64,000 bases of DNA from Mycolicibacterium arenosum (GTDB lineage: Bacteria; Actinomycetota; Actinomycetes; Mycobacteriales; Mycobacteriaceae). The stretch spans positions 496,001 through 560,000 of the forward strand of contig NZ_JANDBD010000002.1 in NCBI RefSeq assembly GCF_024320865.1, given 5' to 3'. A program made the position numbers and the translations under genes. How positions within the stretch are numbered: position 1 is the first letter of the stretch; every line of letters starts with the position of its first letter. The notes under the pieces are model-generated. The model ran no database searches. It worked only from the letters and a program-made list of their open reading frames with translations, and was not told the origin of the DNA. Shown here piece by piece: positions 1-9,234 of the stretch.

Positions 1-681
1 GTCGCGGTCGGCGGCGGCCCAGGTGTCCTGAAGCAGCTTCACCGGTTCGTCGATGGTGAAGTCGCGCGGTGTGGTGATCCAGCCGTCCGCCGACTTCGCG
101 ATCCACTTGAAGTTCTTCTCGGTGCCCGCCGCGCCGACGAGGACCGGGATGTGCGACTGGATCGGCTTCGGCCACGCCCAGGACGGGCCGAACTTCACGA
201 ATTCGCCGTCGTACTCGGCTTCCTCCTGCGTCCACAGGGCGCGCATCGCCTCGAGGTACTCGCGCAGCATGGTGCGCCGCCGCCCCGGTGGGACGTTGTG
301 GTCGGTGAGTTCGTCGGTGTTCCAACCGAACCCGACGCCCAGCGACACGCGGCCGCCGGAGAGGTGGTCGAGCGTGGCGATGGACTTGGCCAGGGTGATG
401 CAGTCGTGTTCGACGGGCAGCGCGACCGCGGTCGACAGCCGTACCCGCGTCGTGACGGCTGCGGCCGTTCCCAGCGACACCCACGGATCCAGGGTGCGCA
501 TGTAGCGGTCGTCGGGCAGCGACTCGTCACCGGTGGTCGGGTGCGCGGCCTCGCGCTTGATCGGGATGTGGGTGTGTTCGGGCACGTAGAAGGTTTCGAA
601 CCCGTGGTCGTCGGCGAGCTTGGCAGCCGCCGCCGGGGTGATGCCGCGATCGCTGGTGAAGAGGACGAGCCCGAAGTTCAT
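1..681 (-). CDS. LLM class F420-dependent oxidoreductase (3' part outside window)
   Basis: The minus-strand frame begins at the ATG at 681 and stays open to base 1, so the C-terminus is missing; 227 codons are present. The N-terminus (MNFGLVLFTSDRGITPAAAA) and the later stretch LDHLSGGRVSLGVGFGWN are typical of luciferase-like F420-dependent oxidoreductases, which transfer hydride from or to coenzyme F420 in the cytosol. Position next to the 34 kDa antigen and perM genes matches M. tuberculosis Rv0953c. It is divergent from the sfnG-like gene, with 128 bp between the two starts for both promoters. The substrate cannot be told from sequence. Confidence 0.9.
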   Translation of the reverse strand, partial: MNFGLVLFTSDRGITPAAAAKLADDHGFETFYVPEHTHIPIKREAAHPTTGDESLPDDRYMRTLDPWVSLGTAAAVTTRVRLSTAVALPVEHDCITLAKSIATLDHLSGGRVSLGVGFGWNTDELTDHNVPPGRRRTMLREYLEAMRALWTQEEAEYDGEFVKFGPSWAWPKPIQSHIPVLVGAAGTEKNFKWIAKSADGWITTPRDFTIDEPVKLLQDTWAAADRD

Positions 682-809
682 GACTGGAATTAGAACGTGT
701 TCCAGTCTGGGAAAGCAAGGCGGACCTCCCAGCGCGTCCGCAGCAACCACTTAGGGTCACGCGGATCGTTACCCGTGACCGCGGCCACCTCGCTTGGTGG
801 CATGGCGGT

Positions 810-1940
810 ATGACGACCGAACGAATCGCCGACCACGTCAAGTTCGCCTACTGGGTGCCCAACGTCAGCGGCGGGCTGGTGACCAGTGACATCGAGCAGC
901 GCACCGACTGGAATTACGAGTACAACCGCAGGTTGGCGCAGACCGCGGAGAACAACGGGTTCGAGTACGCGTTGTCGCAGGTCCGCTACGAGGCGAGTTA
1001 CGGCGCGGAGTACCAGCACGAGTCGACCAGCTTCAGCCTCGCGCTGCTGCTGGCCACCGAGCGGCTCAAGGTGATCGCCGCGGTACACCCCGGCCTGTGG
1101 CAGCCCGCCGTGTTGGCCAAGCTCGGCGCCACCGCCGATCACCTGTCGGGCGGCCGGTTCGCGGTCAACGTGGTGTCCGGGTGGTTCAAGGACGAGTTCA
1201 CCCACCTCGGCGAACCCTGGCTCGAACACGACGAGCGGTACCGGCGAAGCGCGGAGTTCCTGCAGGTGCTGCGCAAGATCTGGACCGTGGATGACGTGGA
1301 CTTCCGCGGCGACTTCTACCGCATTCACGACTTCACGCTGAAGCCCAAGCCGCTCAACACGCCCGAGCGGCCCAACCCGGAACTGTTCCAGGGGGGCAAC
1401 TCGACGGCGGCCCGACGCAACGGCGGCCTCTACTCCGACTGGTACTTCTCCAACGGCAAGGACTTCGACGGGATCACCGAGCAGGTCGTGGAGGTGCGCG
1501 ACCACGCCCGCAGCGTGGGCCGCGAGGTGAAGGTCGGTCTGAACGGCTTCATCATCGCCCGCGACACCGAGCGGGAGGCGAAGGAGACGCTGCGGGAGAT
1601 CATCGCCAAGGCCAACAAGCCCGCCGTCGAGGGCTTCCGCGGCGCGGTGCAGCAGGCCGGCAACTCCACCGGTGACAAGAAGGGCATGTGGGCCGATTCG
1701 TCGTTCGAGGACCTCGTGCAGTACAACGACGGTTTCCGTACCCAGCTCATCGGCACGCCCGAACAGATCGCCGAGCGCATCGCGGCCTACCGCAAACGCG
1801 GGGTCGACCTGATCCTCGGCGGCTTCCTCCACTTCCAGGAGGAGATCGAGTACTTCGGGGCCCACGTCCTGCCCCTCGTTCGGGAAATCGAGGAATCAGA
1901 AGCGGATTCGCGTAACACACCCGTGCTGGTGTCGGCCTGA
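810..1940 (+). CDS. sfnG: FMNH2-dependent dimethylsulfone monooxygenase (SfnG-like)
   Basis: 376-residue luciferase-like monooxygenase. The N-terminal block [14 protein letters not shown], the [16 protein letters not shown] stretch, the internal [17 protein letters not shown] and the C-terminal [17 protein letters not shown] are the signature of SfnG proteins as I remember them from Pseudomonas. SfnG uses reduced FMN and O2 to cleave dimethylsulfone to methanesulfinate for sulfur scavenging. No flavin reductase or other sulfur gene lies next to it, so reduced flavin must come from elsewhere. It interrupts the otherwise conserved Rv0953c-Rv0954 neighbourhood and looks like an insertion relative to M. 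tuberculosis. The family call is firm; the exact substrate is inferred. Confidence 0.88.
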   Translation: MTTERIADHVKFAYWVPNVSGGLVTSDIEQRTDWNYEYNRRLAQTAENNGFEYALSQVRYEASYGAEYQHESTSFSLALLLATERLKVIAAVHPGLWQPAVLAKLGATADHLSGGRFAVNVVSGWFKDEFTHLGEPWLEHDERYRRSAEFLQVLRKIWTVDDVDFRGDFYRIHDFTLKPKPLNTPERPNPELFQGGNSTAARRNGGLYSDWYFSNGKDFDGITEQVVEVRDHARSVGREVKVGLNGFIIARDTEREAKETLREIIAKANKPAVEGFRGAVQQAGNSTGDKKGMWADSSFEDLVQYNDGFRTQLIGTPEQIAERIAAYRKRGVDLILGGFLHFQEEIEYFGAHVLPLVREIEESEADSRNTPVLVSA

Positions 1941-2010
1941 CGCGCACCGGACGCGCTCACGGGTGGGTGCGCTAGCGTGGGTGTTCGACACGCACAGGAC
2001 AGGAGAGGTC

Positions 2011-2970
2011 ATGACCTACCCGCCCGGCGGCCCCGGTTACCCACAGCCGCCGCAATCGCAGTTCTCGGCGCCCACTCAGCAGTTCGAGAGGGTCCCGGAG
2101 CCCGCCCAGCCCCCGGCGCTGGCGCATGCGTCGGCGACTCCGTCGGCAGCGCCGTCCGCCCCGGACGCAGGCCCGAGCAAGCTGCCCGTCTACCTCGGTG
2201 CCGCGGTCGCGGTGCTCGGTTTCGCGATCTACCTGACCAGCTTCGGCCCGGTCTTCGGCGAGTTCGGCGGTAGCGCCTTCGAACTCGTGGTGGCACCCGT
2301 GGTCGCGGCGCTGCTCGCAGGTGTCGGGCTGTTGCCGAAGCAGACCGACCGCTCGGCCATCGCCGCGGTGTTCGCCGTGCTCGGCTTCCTGCTGCTGATC
2401 CTGGTCGTCGTGGCCGGCGCGCCCATCGACTGGGCGTTCTACCCGTTCATCGTGTTCTCCGTGCTGCAGTCGATCGCCGCGGTCGCCGTTGTGCTCCTCG
2501 ACGCGGGCGTCATCACCGCGCCCCCGCCGCGGCCCAAGTACGAGCAACCGGCCTACGGCCCCGGCTACGGCGCATCGGGTGGGTACTACGGTCAGCCACA
2601 CGGCGGACCGCAGCAGCAGGGTTACCCGCCGCAGCAGTACGGCGGCTATCAGGGCGGCGCCCCGAACACCGGCGGATTCCAGGCCCTCGGACGCCCGAAC
2701 GGGCCGCCGAACGGACCGGGTCCGCAGGGCGGCCACTTCGGCAACGCGCCTCAGGGGTCGCAGGCGCAGACCACCGCCTGGCCGACATCCGGATCACAGG
2801 GCGGCCAACAGAGCGGCCCTCCGACGCCGCCGACCGGCTTCCCCGCATTCGGTCAGCCGCAGGCGGCACCCGACTCCGCGGCGGCACCGTCCCTCGCGAA
2901 ACCGGAGCCTGACGACGCGGCACACCACACTCAGGTGGCTCCGCAGCAATCGGCGCCGCCGCCGTCATAA
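2011..2970 (+). CDS. 34 kDa antigen family membrane protein (DUF5336-like)
   Basis: The ATG at 2011 is preceded by an AGGAGAGG ribosome site, so it is preferred over the in-frame GTG at 1963. The 319-residue product has a Pro/Gln-rich N-terminus (about 1-60), four hydrophobic segments at about 65-175 (for example [17 protein letters not shown] and [17 protein letters not shown]), and a long Gly/Pro/Gln-rich, probably disordered C-terminal tail. This layout and the position before perM match M. tuberculosis Rv0954, the 34 kDa antigen, which has been reported as part of the mycobacterial cell-division assembly. A role in the divisome or envelope is inferred from that orthology and from the neighbouring perM. 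Confidence 0.85.
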   Translation: MTYPPGGPGYPQPPQSQFSAPTQQFERVPEPAQPPALAHASATPSAAPSAPDAGPSKLPVYLGAAVAVLGFAIYLTSFGPVFGEFGGSAFELVVAPVVAALLAGVGLLPKQTDRSAIAAVFAVLGFLLLILVVVAGAPIDWAFYPFIVFSVLQSIAAVAVVLLDAGVITAPPPRPKYEQPAYGPGYGASGGYYGQPHGGPQQQGYPPQQYGGYQGGAPNTGGFQALGRPNGPPNGPGPQGGHFGNAPQGSQAQTTAWPTSGSQGGQQSGPPTPPTGFPAFGQPQAAPDSAAAPSLAKPEPDDAAHHTQVAPQQSAPPPS

Positions 2971-3026
2971 TCACTAGCGGCGCACGCGGCGTTCGCGCGC
3001 ACCAGGCGCGAGGAGCTACCCGTCTA

Positions 3027-4442
3027 GTGGACAACCGGCCAGTCGGCACCCGTCAGGCCCGCGACCTTCTCAGGGTTGCGTTCGGCCCGTCGGTCGTCGC
3101 CCTGGTGGTCATCGCAGCGCTCGTGTTGCTGCAACTGCTGATCGCCAACAGCGACATGACCGGCGCGTTCGGTGCGATCGCGAGCATGTGGCTTGGCGTG
3201 CACCAGGTTCCGGTCAACATCGGCGGGAGCGAACTCGGCGTCATGCCGCTGCTGCCCGTGCTGTTGATGGTGTGGGGCACCGCGCGCACCACGGCGAGAG
3301 CGACGAGTCCCGGCGCGTCGCTGTTCGTCGTGCGGTGGGTCGTGGCGTCGGCACTCGGCGGCCCACTGCTCATCGCGGCGATCGCCCTCGCGGTCATCCA
3401 CGACGCGTCGTCGGTGCTCACCGAATTGCAGACGCCGAACGCGCTGCGCGCCTTCACCGGCGTCCTCGGGGTGCATCTGGCCGGGGCGCTGATCGGTGTC
3501 GGCACGAAGGTGGGTCGGCGGCTGCTCCGGCAGTCGCCGCTGCCCGGCTGGCTACCGGACGCGACGCGGGCCGCCGCGGCCGGTGTGCTCGCCCTGCTCG
3601 GGCTGTCCGGCGTGGTGTCGGCGATCTCGATGATCGTGCACTGGTCGACCATGGATCAGCTGTACGGCATCACGGATTCGGTGTTCGGCCAGTTCAGCCT
3701 GACGGTGCTGGCGGTCCTGTACGCGCCGAACGTCATCGTCGGAACCGCAGCCATCGCGGTCGGATCCAGCGCGCACATCGGGCTGGCGACGTTCAGTTCG
3801 TTCACCGTGCTCGGCGGCGACATCCCGGCGCTGCCGGTGCTCGCGGCCGTGCCGACGCCCCCGCTCGGGCCCATCTGGGTGGCGCTGCTCATCGTCGGGG
3901 CGGCGTCGGCCGTAGCCGTAGGCCAGCAGTGCGCGCGTCGGCCACTGCCCGTCGCACTCGCAGCGGCGAAGGTGACCGTCGCGGCGGGCATCGCCGCGCT
4001 GGTGATGGCGCTGCTGGGCCACGTCAGCGGCGGCAAGCTTGGCAATTTCGGCGCTGTCGGTGTCGACCAGGTGACGTTCGGGCCCGCGGTGTTCCTGTGG
4101 TTCCTCGGAATCGGCGGTCTGACGGTGGCGATGGCCGGCGGCATCGCGCGGACGCCGAAGGTCCGCACAGCACCGGCCGCGCCGGCGCCTGCACCGGAGC
4201 CGGAGGCCGTCGACGAGGAGCCCGAGCCCGAGGACGTCGAAGCCGAGTACGTCGAGACCGAGACCGAGCCCGAGTACGTCGAGTGGGCCGACGAGGAGCC
4301 CGAGTACGTCGAACCCGAGCCGGCGCCGGAACCTCCGCGCGCCCCGGCACCCGTTCCCGATCACGACGACGATCCCGAAGCCCACTTCTTCGCCGACGAG
4401 GACGAGAGCACCAGCGACGAGAAGCGCGGAACGGCAGATTAG
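3027..4442 (+). CDS. perM: PerM-like integral membrane protein (DUF6350)
   Basis: 471 residues from a GTG start with AGGAG 11 bases upstream. Roughly ten hydrophobic segments fill residues 15-375, including [17 protein letters not shown] near the start and [19 protein letters not shown] near the end. After the last segment comes a strongly acidic, repetitive tail rich in PEPE, EYVE and DDD, about 95 residues long and presumably cytosolic. Position between the 34 kDa antigen gene and purN is that of M. tuberculosis Rv0955 (PerM), a membrane protein needed for persistence and linked to cell division through FtsB. The gap to purN is only 10 bp, so it is probably co-transcribed with the purine genes. 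Family and synteny are clear; function comes from the ortholog. Confidence 0.85.
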   Translation: MDNRPVGTRQARDLLRVAFGPSVVALVVIAALVLLQLLIANSDMTGAFGAIASMWLGVHQVPVNIGGSELGVMPLLPVLLMVWGTARTTARATSPGASLFVVRWVVASALGGPLLIAAIALAVIHDASSVLTELQTPNALRAFTGVLGVHLAGALIGVGTKVGRRLLRQSPLPGWLPDATRAAAAGVLALLGLSGVVSAISMIVHWSTMDQLYGITDSVFGQFSLTVLAVLYAPNVIVGTAAIAVGSSAHIGLATFSSFTVLGGDIPALPVLAAVPTPPLGPIWVALLIVGAASAVAVGQQCARRPLPVALAAAKVTVAAGIAALVMALLGHVSGGKLGNFGAVGVDQVTFGPAVFLWFLGIGGLTVAMAGGIARTPKVRTAPAAPAPAPEPEAVDEEPEPEDVEAEYVETETEPEYVEWADEEPEYVEPEPAPEPPRAPAPVPDHDDDPEAHFFADEDESTSDEKRGTAD

Positions 4443-4452
4443 GCTGCATCGC

Positions 4453-5082
4453 GTGCAGCCACCCCTCCACGTGCCACCGAGTGCGCCTGCGCGACTCGTG
4501 GTGCTGGCATCGGGTACCGGATCGCTGCTGGAGTCGCTGCTCGCCGCGGCCGTCGACGACTACCCGGCCCGCGTGGTGGCGGTCGGTGCCGACAGGGACT
4601 GCCGCGCGCTGGAGATCGCGGCGGCCGACGGGGTCCCCGGCTACGCCGTCAAGCTCGGCGATCACACCGACCGGGGGGCGTGGGACGACGCGATCACCGC
4701 GGCGACCGAAGAACACCGACCCGATCTCATCGTGGCCGCCGGTTTCATGAAGATTCTTGGTGCACGGTTCCTTTCGCGCTTCCTCGGTCGCATCGTGAAC
4801 ACGCATCCCGCGTTGCTGCCCGCCTTCCCCGGTGCGCACGCGGTGAGCGACGCGATCGCCTACGGGGTGCGGGTGACGGGCTGCACGGTGCACCTGGTGG
4901 ACGCCGGCGTCGACACCGGGCCGATCCTGGCACAGGAGGCGATCCCGGTCCTCGACGGCGACGACGAGGCCGCACTACACGAGCGGATCAAGGTGGTCGA
5001 GCGCCGCCTGTTGGTGGATGTACTCGCCGCGATGGCCACACGCGGCGTGACGTGGACTGGACGAAAGGCGGCGTTGGGATGA
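4453..5082 (+). CDS. purN: Phosphoribosylglycinamide formyltransferase (GART)
   Basis: 209 residues from a GTG start. It transfers the formyl group of 10-formyl-THF to GAR in step 3 of purine synthesis. Visible motifs are the phosphate-binding SGTGS loop at 20-24, the catalytic pair in VNTHPALLP (Asn116, His118) and Asp154 in GVDTGPI, matching the Asn-His-Asp triad of the family. Length is normal. The stop codon overlaps the purH start as ATGA (5079-5082), so the two consecutive purine enzymes are translationally coupled. Confidence 0.97.
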   Translation: MQPPLHVPPSAPARLVVLASGTGSLLESLLAAAVDDYPARVVAVGADRDCRALEIAAADGVPGYAVKLGDHTDRGAWDDAITAATEEHRPDLIVAAGFMKILGARFLSRFLGRIVNTHPALLPAFPGAHAVSDAIAYGVRVTGCTVHLVDAGVDTGPILAQEAIPVLDGDDEAALHERIKVVERRLLVDVLAAMATRGVTWTGRKAALG

Positions 5083-6653
5083 CCAGCAGCGGTGAGGGTA
5101 GGCGACCGATCCGGCGGGCGTTGATCAGTGTGTACGACAAGACGGGTCTCGGTGCCCTCGCGCGCGGCCTGCACGACGCGGGTGTGAGCATCGTCTCGAC
5201 GGGATCGACCGCGAAAACCATTGCGGATGCCGGTGTTCCGGTGACCCCGGTCGAGGACGTGACCGGGTTCCCCGAGGTGCTCGACGGCCGCGTCAAGACG
5301 CTGCACCCCCGCGTGCACGCCGGGTTGCTGGCCGACACCCGGAAGGCCGAACATCTGGCCGCGCTCGAGGAACTCGGGGTCGCGGCCTTCGAACTCGTCG
5401 TCGTCAACCTGTATCCGTTCAGTCAGACCGTCGAGTCGGGCGCCGGCGAGGACGAGTGCGTCGAGCAGATCGACATCGGCGGCCCGTCGATGGTGCGCGC
5501 CGCGGCCAAGAACCACCCGAGCGTCGCCGTCGTGGTCGAGCCGATGGGCTACGACGGCGTGCTCGCCGCGGTACGCGCCGGCGGCTTCACGCTCGCCGAG
5601 CGGAAGAAGCTGGCGGCATTGGCATTCCGGCACACCGCCGAGTACGACGTCGCCGTGGCGAGCTGGATGACGTCGGTACTGGCGCCCGAGCAGGATCCGT
5701 CGCCGCTGCCCCCGTGGGCGGGCGCGACGTGGAAGCGCGCCGCGGTGTTGCGCTACGGCGAGAACCCGCACCAGCAGGCGGCCCTGTACCGCAACGACAT
5801 CGGCTGGCCGGGCCTGGCCCAGGCCGAGCAGTTGCACGGCAAGGAGATGTCGTACAACAACTACACCGACGCCGATGCGGCGTGGCGTGCTGCGTTCGAC
5901 CACGAGCAGACGTGCGTCGCAATCATCAAGCACGCCAACCCCTGTGGCATCGCGGTGTCGTCGGTTTCGGTGGCAGACGCGCACCGCAAGGCGCACGAGT
6001 GCGACCCCCTGAGCGCCTTCGGCGGCGTCATCGCGGCCAACACCACGGTCAGCGTCGAGATGGCGGAGACGGTGGCCGACATCTTCACCGAGGTGATCGT
6101 GGCGCCCGCCTACGAGCCCGGTGCCGTCGACGTGCTGACGCGCAAGAAGAACATCCGCGTGCTCGTCGCCTCCGAACCCCAGGTGGGTGGCACCGAGTTC
6201 CGGCAGATCAGCGGAGGGCTGCTCATGCAGGGCCGGGACGCGCTCGACGCAGCGGGCGACGATCCGAACAACTGGACGCTCGCGACGGGCACCCCCGCCG
6301 ACCCGGAGACGCTGGCCGACCTGGTGTTCGCCTGGCGGTCGTGCCGGGCGGTGAAGTCCAACGCGATCGTGGTCGTGAAGGACGGGGCGACGGTCGGCGT
6401 CGGCATGGGTCAGGTCAATCGGGTGGATGCCGCCCGACTCGCGGTCGAGCGGGCCGGCGAGCGGGTGGACGGAGCGGTCGCGTCGTCGGACGCGTTCTTC
6501 CCGTTCCCCGACGGCCTCGAAACGCTGGCCGTCGCGGGCGTGCGGGCGATCGTGCACCCCGGCGGCTCCGTCCGCGACGACGAGGTCACCGCGGCCGCGG
6601 CCAAGGCCGGGATCACGCTGTATCTGACGGGCGCACGACACTTCGCGCACTGA
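5079..6653 (+). CDS. purH: Bifunctional AICAR formyltransferase / IMP cyclohydrolase
   Basis: 524 residues starting at the ATG that overlaps the purN stop. The N-terminal third is the MGS-like IMP cyclohydrolase domain ([41 protein letters not shown]). The rest is the AICAR transformylase domain, with [13 protein letters not shown] and the catalytic [10 protein letters not shown] segment. It carries out the last two steps of IMP synthesis. Length and motifs are complete with no sign of damage. An in-frame extension upstream of the ATG is only read-through of purN in another frame. Confidence 0.97.
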   Translation: MTSSGEGRRPIRRALISVYDKTGLGALARGLHDAGVSIVSTGSTAKTIADAGVPVTPVEDVTGFPEVLDGRVKTLHPRVHAGLLADTRKAEHLAALEELGVAAFELVVVNLYPFSQTVESGAGEDECVEQIDIGGPSMVRAAAKNHPSVAVVVEPMGYDGVLAAVRAGGFTLAERKKLAALAFRHTAEYDVAVASWMTSVLAPEQDPSPLPPWAGATWKRAAVLRYGENPHQQAALYRNDIGWPGLAQAEQLHGKEMSYNNYTDADAAWRAAFDHEQTCVAIIKHANPCGIAVSSVSVADAHRKAHECDPLSAFGGVIAANTTVSVEMAETVADIFTEVIVAPAYEPGAVDVLTRKKNIRVLVASEPQVGGTEFRQISGGLLMQGRDALDAAGDDPNNWTLATGTPADPETLADLVFAWRSCRAVKSNAIVVVKDGATVGVGMGQVNRVDAARLAVERAGERVDGAVASSDAFFPFPDGLETLAVAGVRAIVHPGGSVRDDEVTAAAAKAGITLYLTGARHFAH

Positions 6654-6655
6654 CG

Positions 6656-6898
6656 TCACCCGTATGGGCGCTCCGTTTCGCTGGTCTCCGTGGTGGGCAG
6701 ATCGGTCGGGACGTTCCTCGGCTTCCGCGTCGGCGGCGTCCACAGCGGCGGTTTCGGTGGGGTCTCGTGGACAACCGAAATCGGAGGGCGCTCATGGCTG
6801 CATGCTCTGAGCCACGATCCGCTGGGGGCGGTCAGGAGCAGGGCGGCGGGAGCCACGATGCAGACCACGGTCTTCCTCAATCGTCGCGTGCTGTTCAT
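6656..6898 (-). CDS. Small putative secreted or membrane-anchored protein, coupled to the upstream hydrolase gene
   Basis: 80 residues, not recognised. The start codon at 6898 overlaps the stop of the larger upstream gene as ATGA, which argues strongly that this small frame is translated. The N-terminus has basic residues (RRLRK) followed by a hydrophobic run (TVVCIVAPAALLLTAP), like a signal peptide or anchor. The remainder is Pro/Thr/Glu-rich (HETPPKPPLWTPPTRKP) and looks extracytoplasmic and unstructured. It ends 3 bp from the convergent purH stop. It may be a partner of the membrane hydrolase; there is no direct evidence beyond coupling. Confidence 0.55.
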   Translation of the reverse strand: MNSTRRLRKTVVCIVAPAALLLTAPSGSWLRACSHERPPISVVHETPPKPPLWTPPTRKPRNVPTDLPTTETSETERPYG

Positions 6899-8988
6899 CG
6901 CGATCTCGCCAGCTCCGAGTCGGCGACTACGGTGGCACGGCTGGGTTTGTCATTCTGGACCCGGTGGAAGAAGGCCGTCACGTCCGCTCGGAGGTCATCG
7001 TCCTTCCAGTACTCGCTGTGGCCCAGGGTGTCCTCCTTGGCCAGTTCCGTGACATCCTCGTTGCTGTCCTCACCCAACGACGGCAGGCAGGTTCCGATCG
7101 GATCGGTTGCGCGCCAATAGTTCTTCCACTGATCCCCGCCGTACGACATCGTCAACGCCGTTTTGAAGAAGGCGTCGTCGAAGTACCGGGGAAAGAACGT
7201 CTCGTACAACGAGTGCAGCGGCGATCCGCACGTGAACAGTGCGATCCGAGCCGATCGTTCGCGTTCGACCAGGTGCAACTCATCCTTCAGCGAGCGTCGA
7301 TCCGTCCGACCCTCGGTGCGCTTCTCCATCCAGTGGCCGCCGCGCACGAACCATGCGCAGACTACCGATCCCTGACTGTGGCCGACGAGAGCTACGGGCT
7401 CCCCTGGGAATTGAAGAGCCAGGTCGTTGATCGCCTGGCGGATTCCCGACAGCAGCGCCCGCCGATACGACGCACCGGCCAGCGGATGCAGGTCGGGGGC
7501 CCAGAATCCGGCGATGTCGGCGATCGACCCGAAGAAGCGTCCGAGGCGATTGGCCCAGTCCTCGGGTCGGCGGACGATGATCAGGACGATCACGACCGCT
7601 CCGGTGATCTTGAGCACGATCAAGCACTCCTCGATGAGCGGGAGGCTCACCTTGCTGATCGCGTATGCCGATAGGAGCCACAGCGCGGCGGTGAGGGCGA
7701 GTGATAACACGGCCAGCCGAGGTAGGAAACTCGACAGGTGGGTCACCAGATAGTGCGACGCGGAGACTCCCTTGCGATCCTCGGCGTCCTCGGCCACACC
7801 TCTGCCGTGTTCGGCTGGCGGCCGCGGAAGCCGCGAACTCGCACCGTGTCCGTTGGTCGAAGAATGTCCGTTAATCGTAATCCTGCGGGACTCCGGGGCG
7901 CCCGCCGCAGGAACTGAACATTCAGCGTCCGGCCGGAATCCAGGTAGCTCACGCTTCTTTCTGAACCGAAACACCTCGATGGCCACGAACACACTGAAGG
8001 CAGCCAACATCGCGAGAAGGAACAGCGGGATCAGGTCGATGCGCAATGCGTGTCCGAACTCCAGCGATTTCCCGCCTTGGAAATCATCGGCCTTCGGCAA
8101 GAGGATGTACTCGAGCCCCGTGCTCTTGTCGTCGTCGCTACTCCGAACGAATGGCACGATCTGCAGCGCACTCGCGACGAACAATCGAATTATCGAACCG
8201 CCGGCGTGCAGGAGAACGACCGCGAGCATCGCCAGGATCGCCGCCCCCGCGAGGTGAGCCCGTCTCTTCCGATCGGTCCATGCGGCGACACCGAGGAAAA
8301 GCGCAATCAACCAGATCGTCGCCGTCGTGTAGACCACGACCGGAGTCATCGGATCGATTGCGTTCTCGTTCCCACGGTTCAGCATCGTGTGGAGGAAACC
8401 GTGGGTCCGCGACGCGGGGTGCCCGTGCAGATACACGATCATGCCGATGAGCGCGGCGATTGTGGTGACCGATATCAGCGTGCCACCGCGATCGACGAGA
8501 GGGCGACCCGCTACCAGCCGATAGAGGACCAGGATGATCAGGATGCTCGGCCCCGACGCCTGCAGGATCACGGCGGTCAACCGGTCGTCGTGGCCGTCCA
8601 GAGACCGCCATGCGGTCTCGACGATCACGGTGATCCACGCTGCCATGCTGATCGTGAGACACAGGCTCGCGCTCGCGATCATGGCTCGGACGACGAGTCG
8701 CCACCGCTTCTCCCGAGGTTCCATGAAGCCGACGACGTTGAGGAGGGTGAATGGGAATGCCAGATACCACGCGGTATTTCGGGTGATCTTCCGATTCGCA
8801 CGGCTCCAGTTCACGAGTCGCAGTTTGTGCTTGGGCAATTGAGGCACGCGTCCGATCCACACGCGGCTGTCCACCGTCTCCTTATAGGTCGGCTCGCCAA
8901 GTGCGCTGTAGCGCTCGTGATCGCCGATGCCGTGCACTCGAACTTCGATTCCGTAGTCCCGGCCCTTGTCTTCCCTATCTACCGCCAT
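6895..8988 (-). CDS. Polytopic membrane protein with alpha/beta-hydrolase (lipase-like) domain
   Basis: 697 residues from the ATG at 8988, preceded by AGGGGGTGGGG; an in-frame ATG 36 bases upstream lacks such a site. The extreme N-terminus (IEVRVHGIGDHERYSALGEP) already resembles the start of a hydrolase fold. About nine hydrophobic segments follow between residues 75 and 480 in two groups, separated by a charged loop (DAECSVPAAG to EDRKGVSA). The C-terminal part carries the nucleophile elbow ALVGHSQGS, a CGSP segment and a late GHSEYW that could supply the catalytic His. This suggests a membrane-bound serine hydrolase acting on lipid or envelope substrate. I do not recognise a named family. 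It overlaps the small gene downstream by 4 bp. Confidence 0.75.
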   Translation of the reverse strand: MAVDREDKGRDYGIEVRVHGIGDHERYSALGEPTYKETVDSRVWIGRVPQLPKHKLRLVNWSRANRKITRNTAWYLAFPFTLLNVVGFMEPREKRWRLVVRAMIASASLCLTISMAAWITVIVETAWRSLDGHDDRLTAVILQASGPSILIILVLYRLVAGRPLVDRGGTLISVTTIAALIGMIVYLHGHPASRTHGFLHTMLNRGNENAIDPMTPVVVYTTATIWLIALFLGVAAWTDRKRRAHLAGAAILAMLAVVLLHAGGSIIRLFVASALQIVPFVRSSDDDKSTGLEYILLPKADDFQGGKSLEFGHALRIDLIPLFLLAMLAAFSVFVAIEVFRFRKKRELPGFRPDAECSVPAAGAPESRRITINGHSSTNGHGASSRLPRPPAEHGRGVAEDAEDRKGVSASHYLVTHLSSFLPRLAVLSLALTAALWLLSAYAISKVSLPLIEECLIVLKITGAVVIVLIIVRRPEDWANRLGRFFGSIADIAGFWAPDLHPLAGASYRRALLSGIRQAINDLALQFPGEPVALVGHSQGSVVCAWFVRGGHWMEKRTEGRTDRRSLKDELHLVERERSARIALFTCGSPLHSLYETFFPRYFDDAFFKTALTMSYGGDQWKNYWRATDPIGTCLPSLGEDSNEDVTELAKEDTLGHSEYWKDDDLRADVTAFFHRVQNDKPSRATVVADSELARSR

Positions 8989-9059
8989 TTCCCCACCCCC
9001 TGAATCAGTCGCGCATTCGCGCATCCGTCAGTGTCGGGCGAAAGGCGTCGACGCGACAC

Positions 9060-9075
9060 GCGTAGTTGACTACGC
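9060..9075. promoter_or_regulatory. Palindrome in the divergent promoter region of the hydrolase and AAA genes
   Basis: Perfect inverted repeat GCGTAGT-TG-ACTACGC with 7-bp arms in the 246-bp gap between two divergent genes. It contains TTGACT, which could act as a -35 element, but no convincing -10 follows. It may be an operator; the binding protein is unknown. Confidence 0.35.
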
Positions 9076-9234
9076 ATATTTGCCAGGCCGTGGATTTTCG
9101 CCTCGACCGGCCGATAGCGGGGACTCGAGGACCATCGCACTCATGCCAACACATGCCCCTGGCCGGCCCTATTCCCGAGTTCGCGCGACGGGTAACCGAT
9201 GCCTAGCGGGCTAGTCCGTCGTAGCGTGGAGGTT

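Noticed and set aside
1..1940. The two luciferase-like genes as a tandem duplication
   Set aside because: They are divergent and belong to different subfamilies (F420-type versus SfnG-type) with little similarity.
3188..4750. Long open frame in another phase across perM and purN
   Set aside because: Arg/Gly-rich translation typical of off-frame reading in high-GC DNA; perM and purN fully explain the region.
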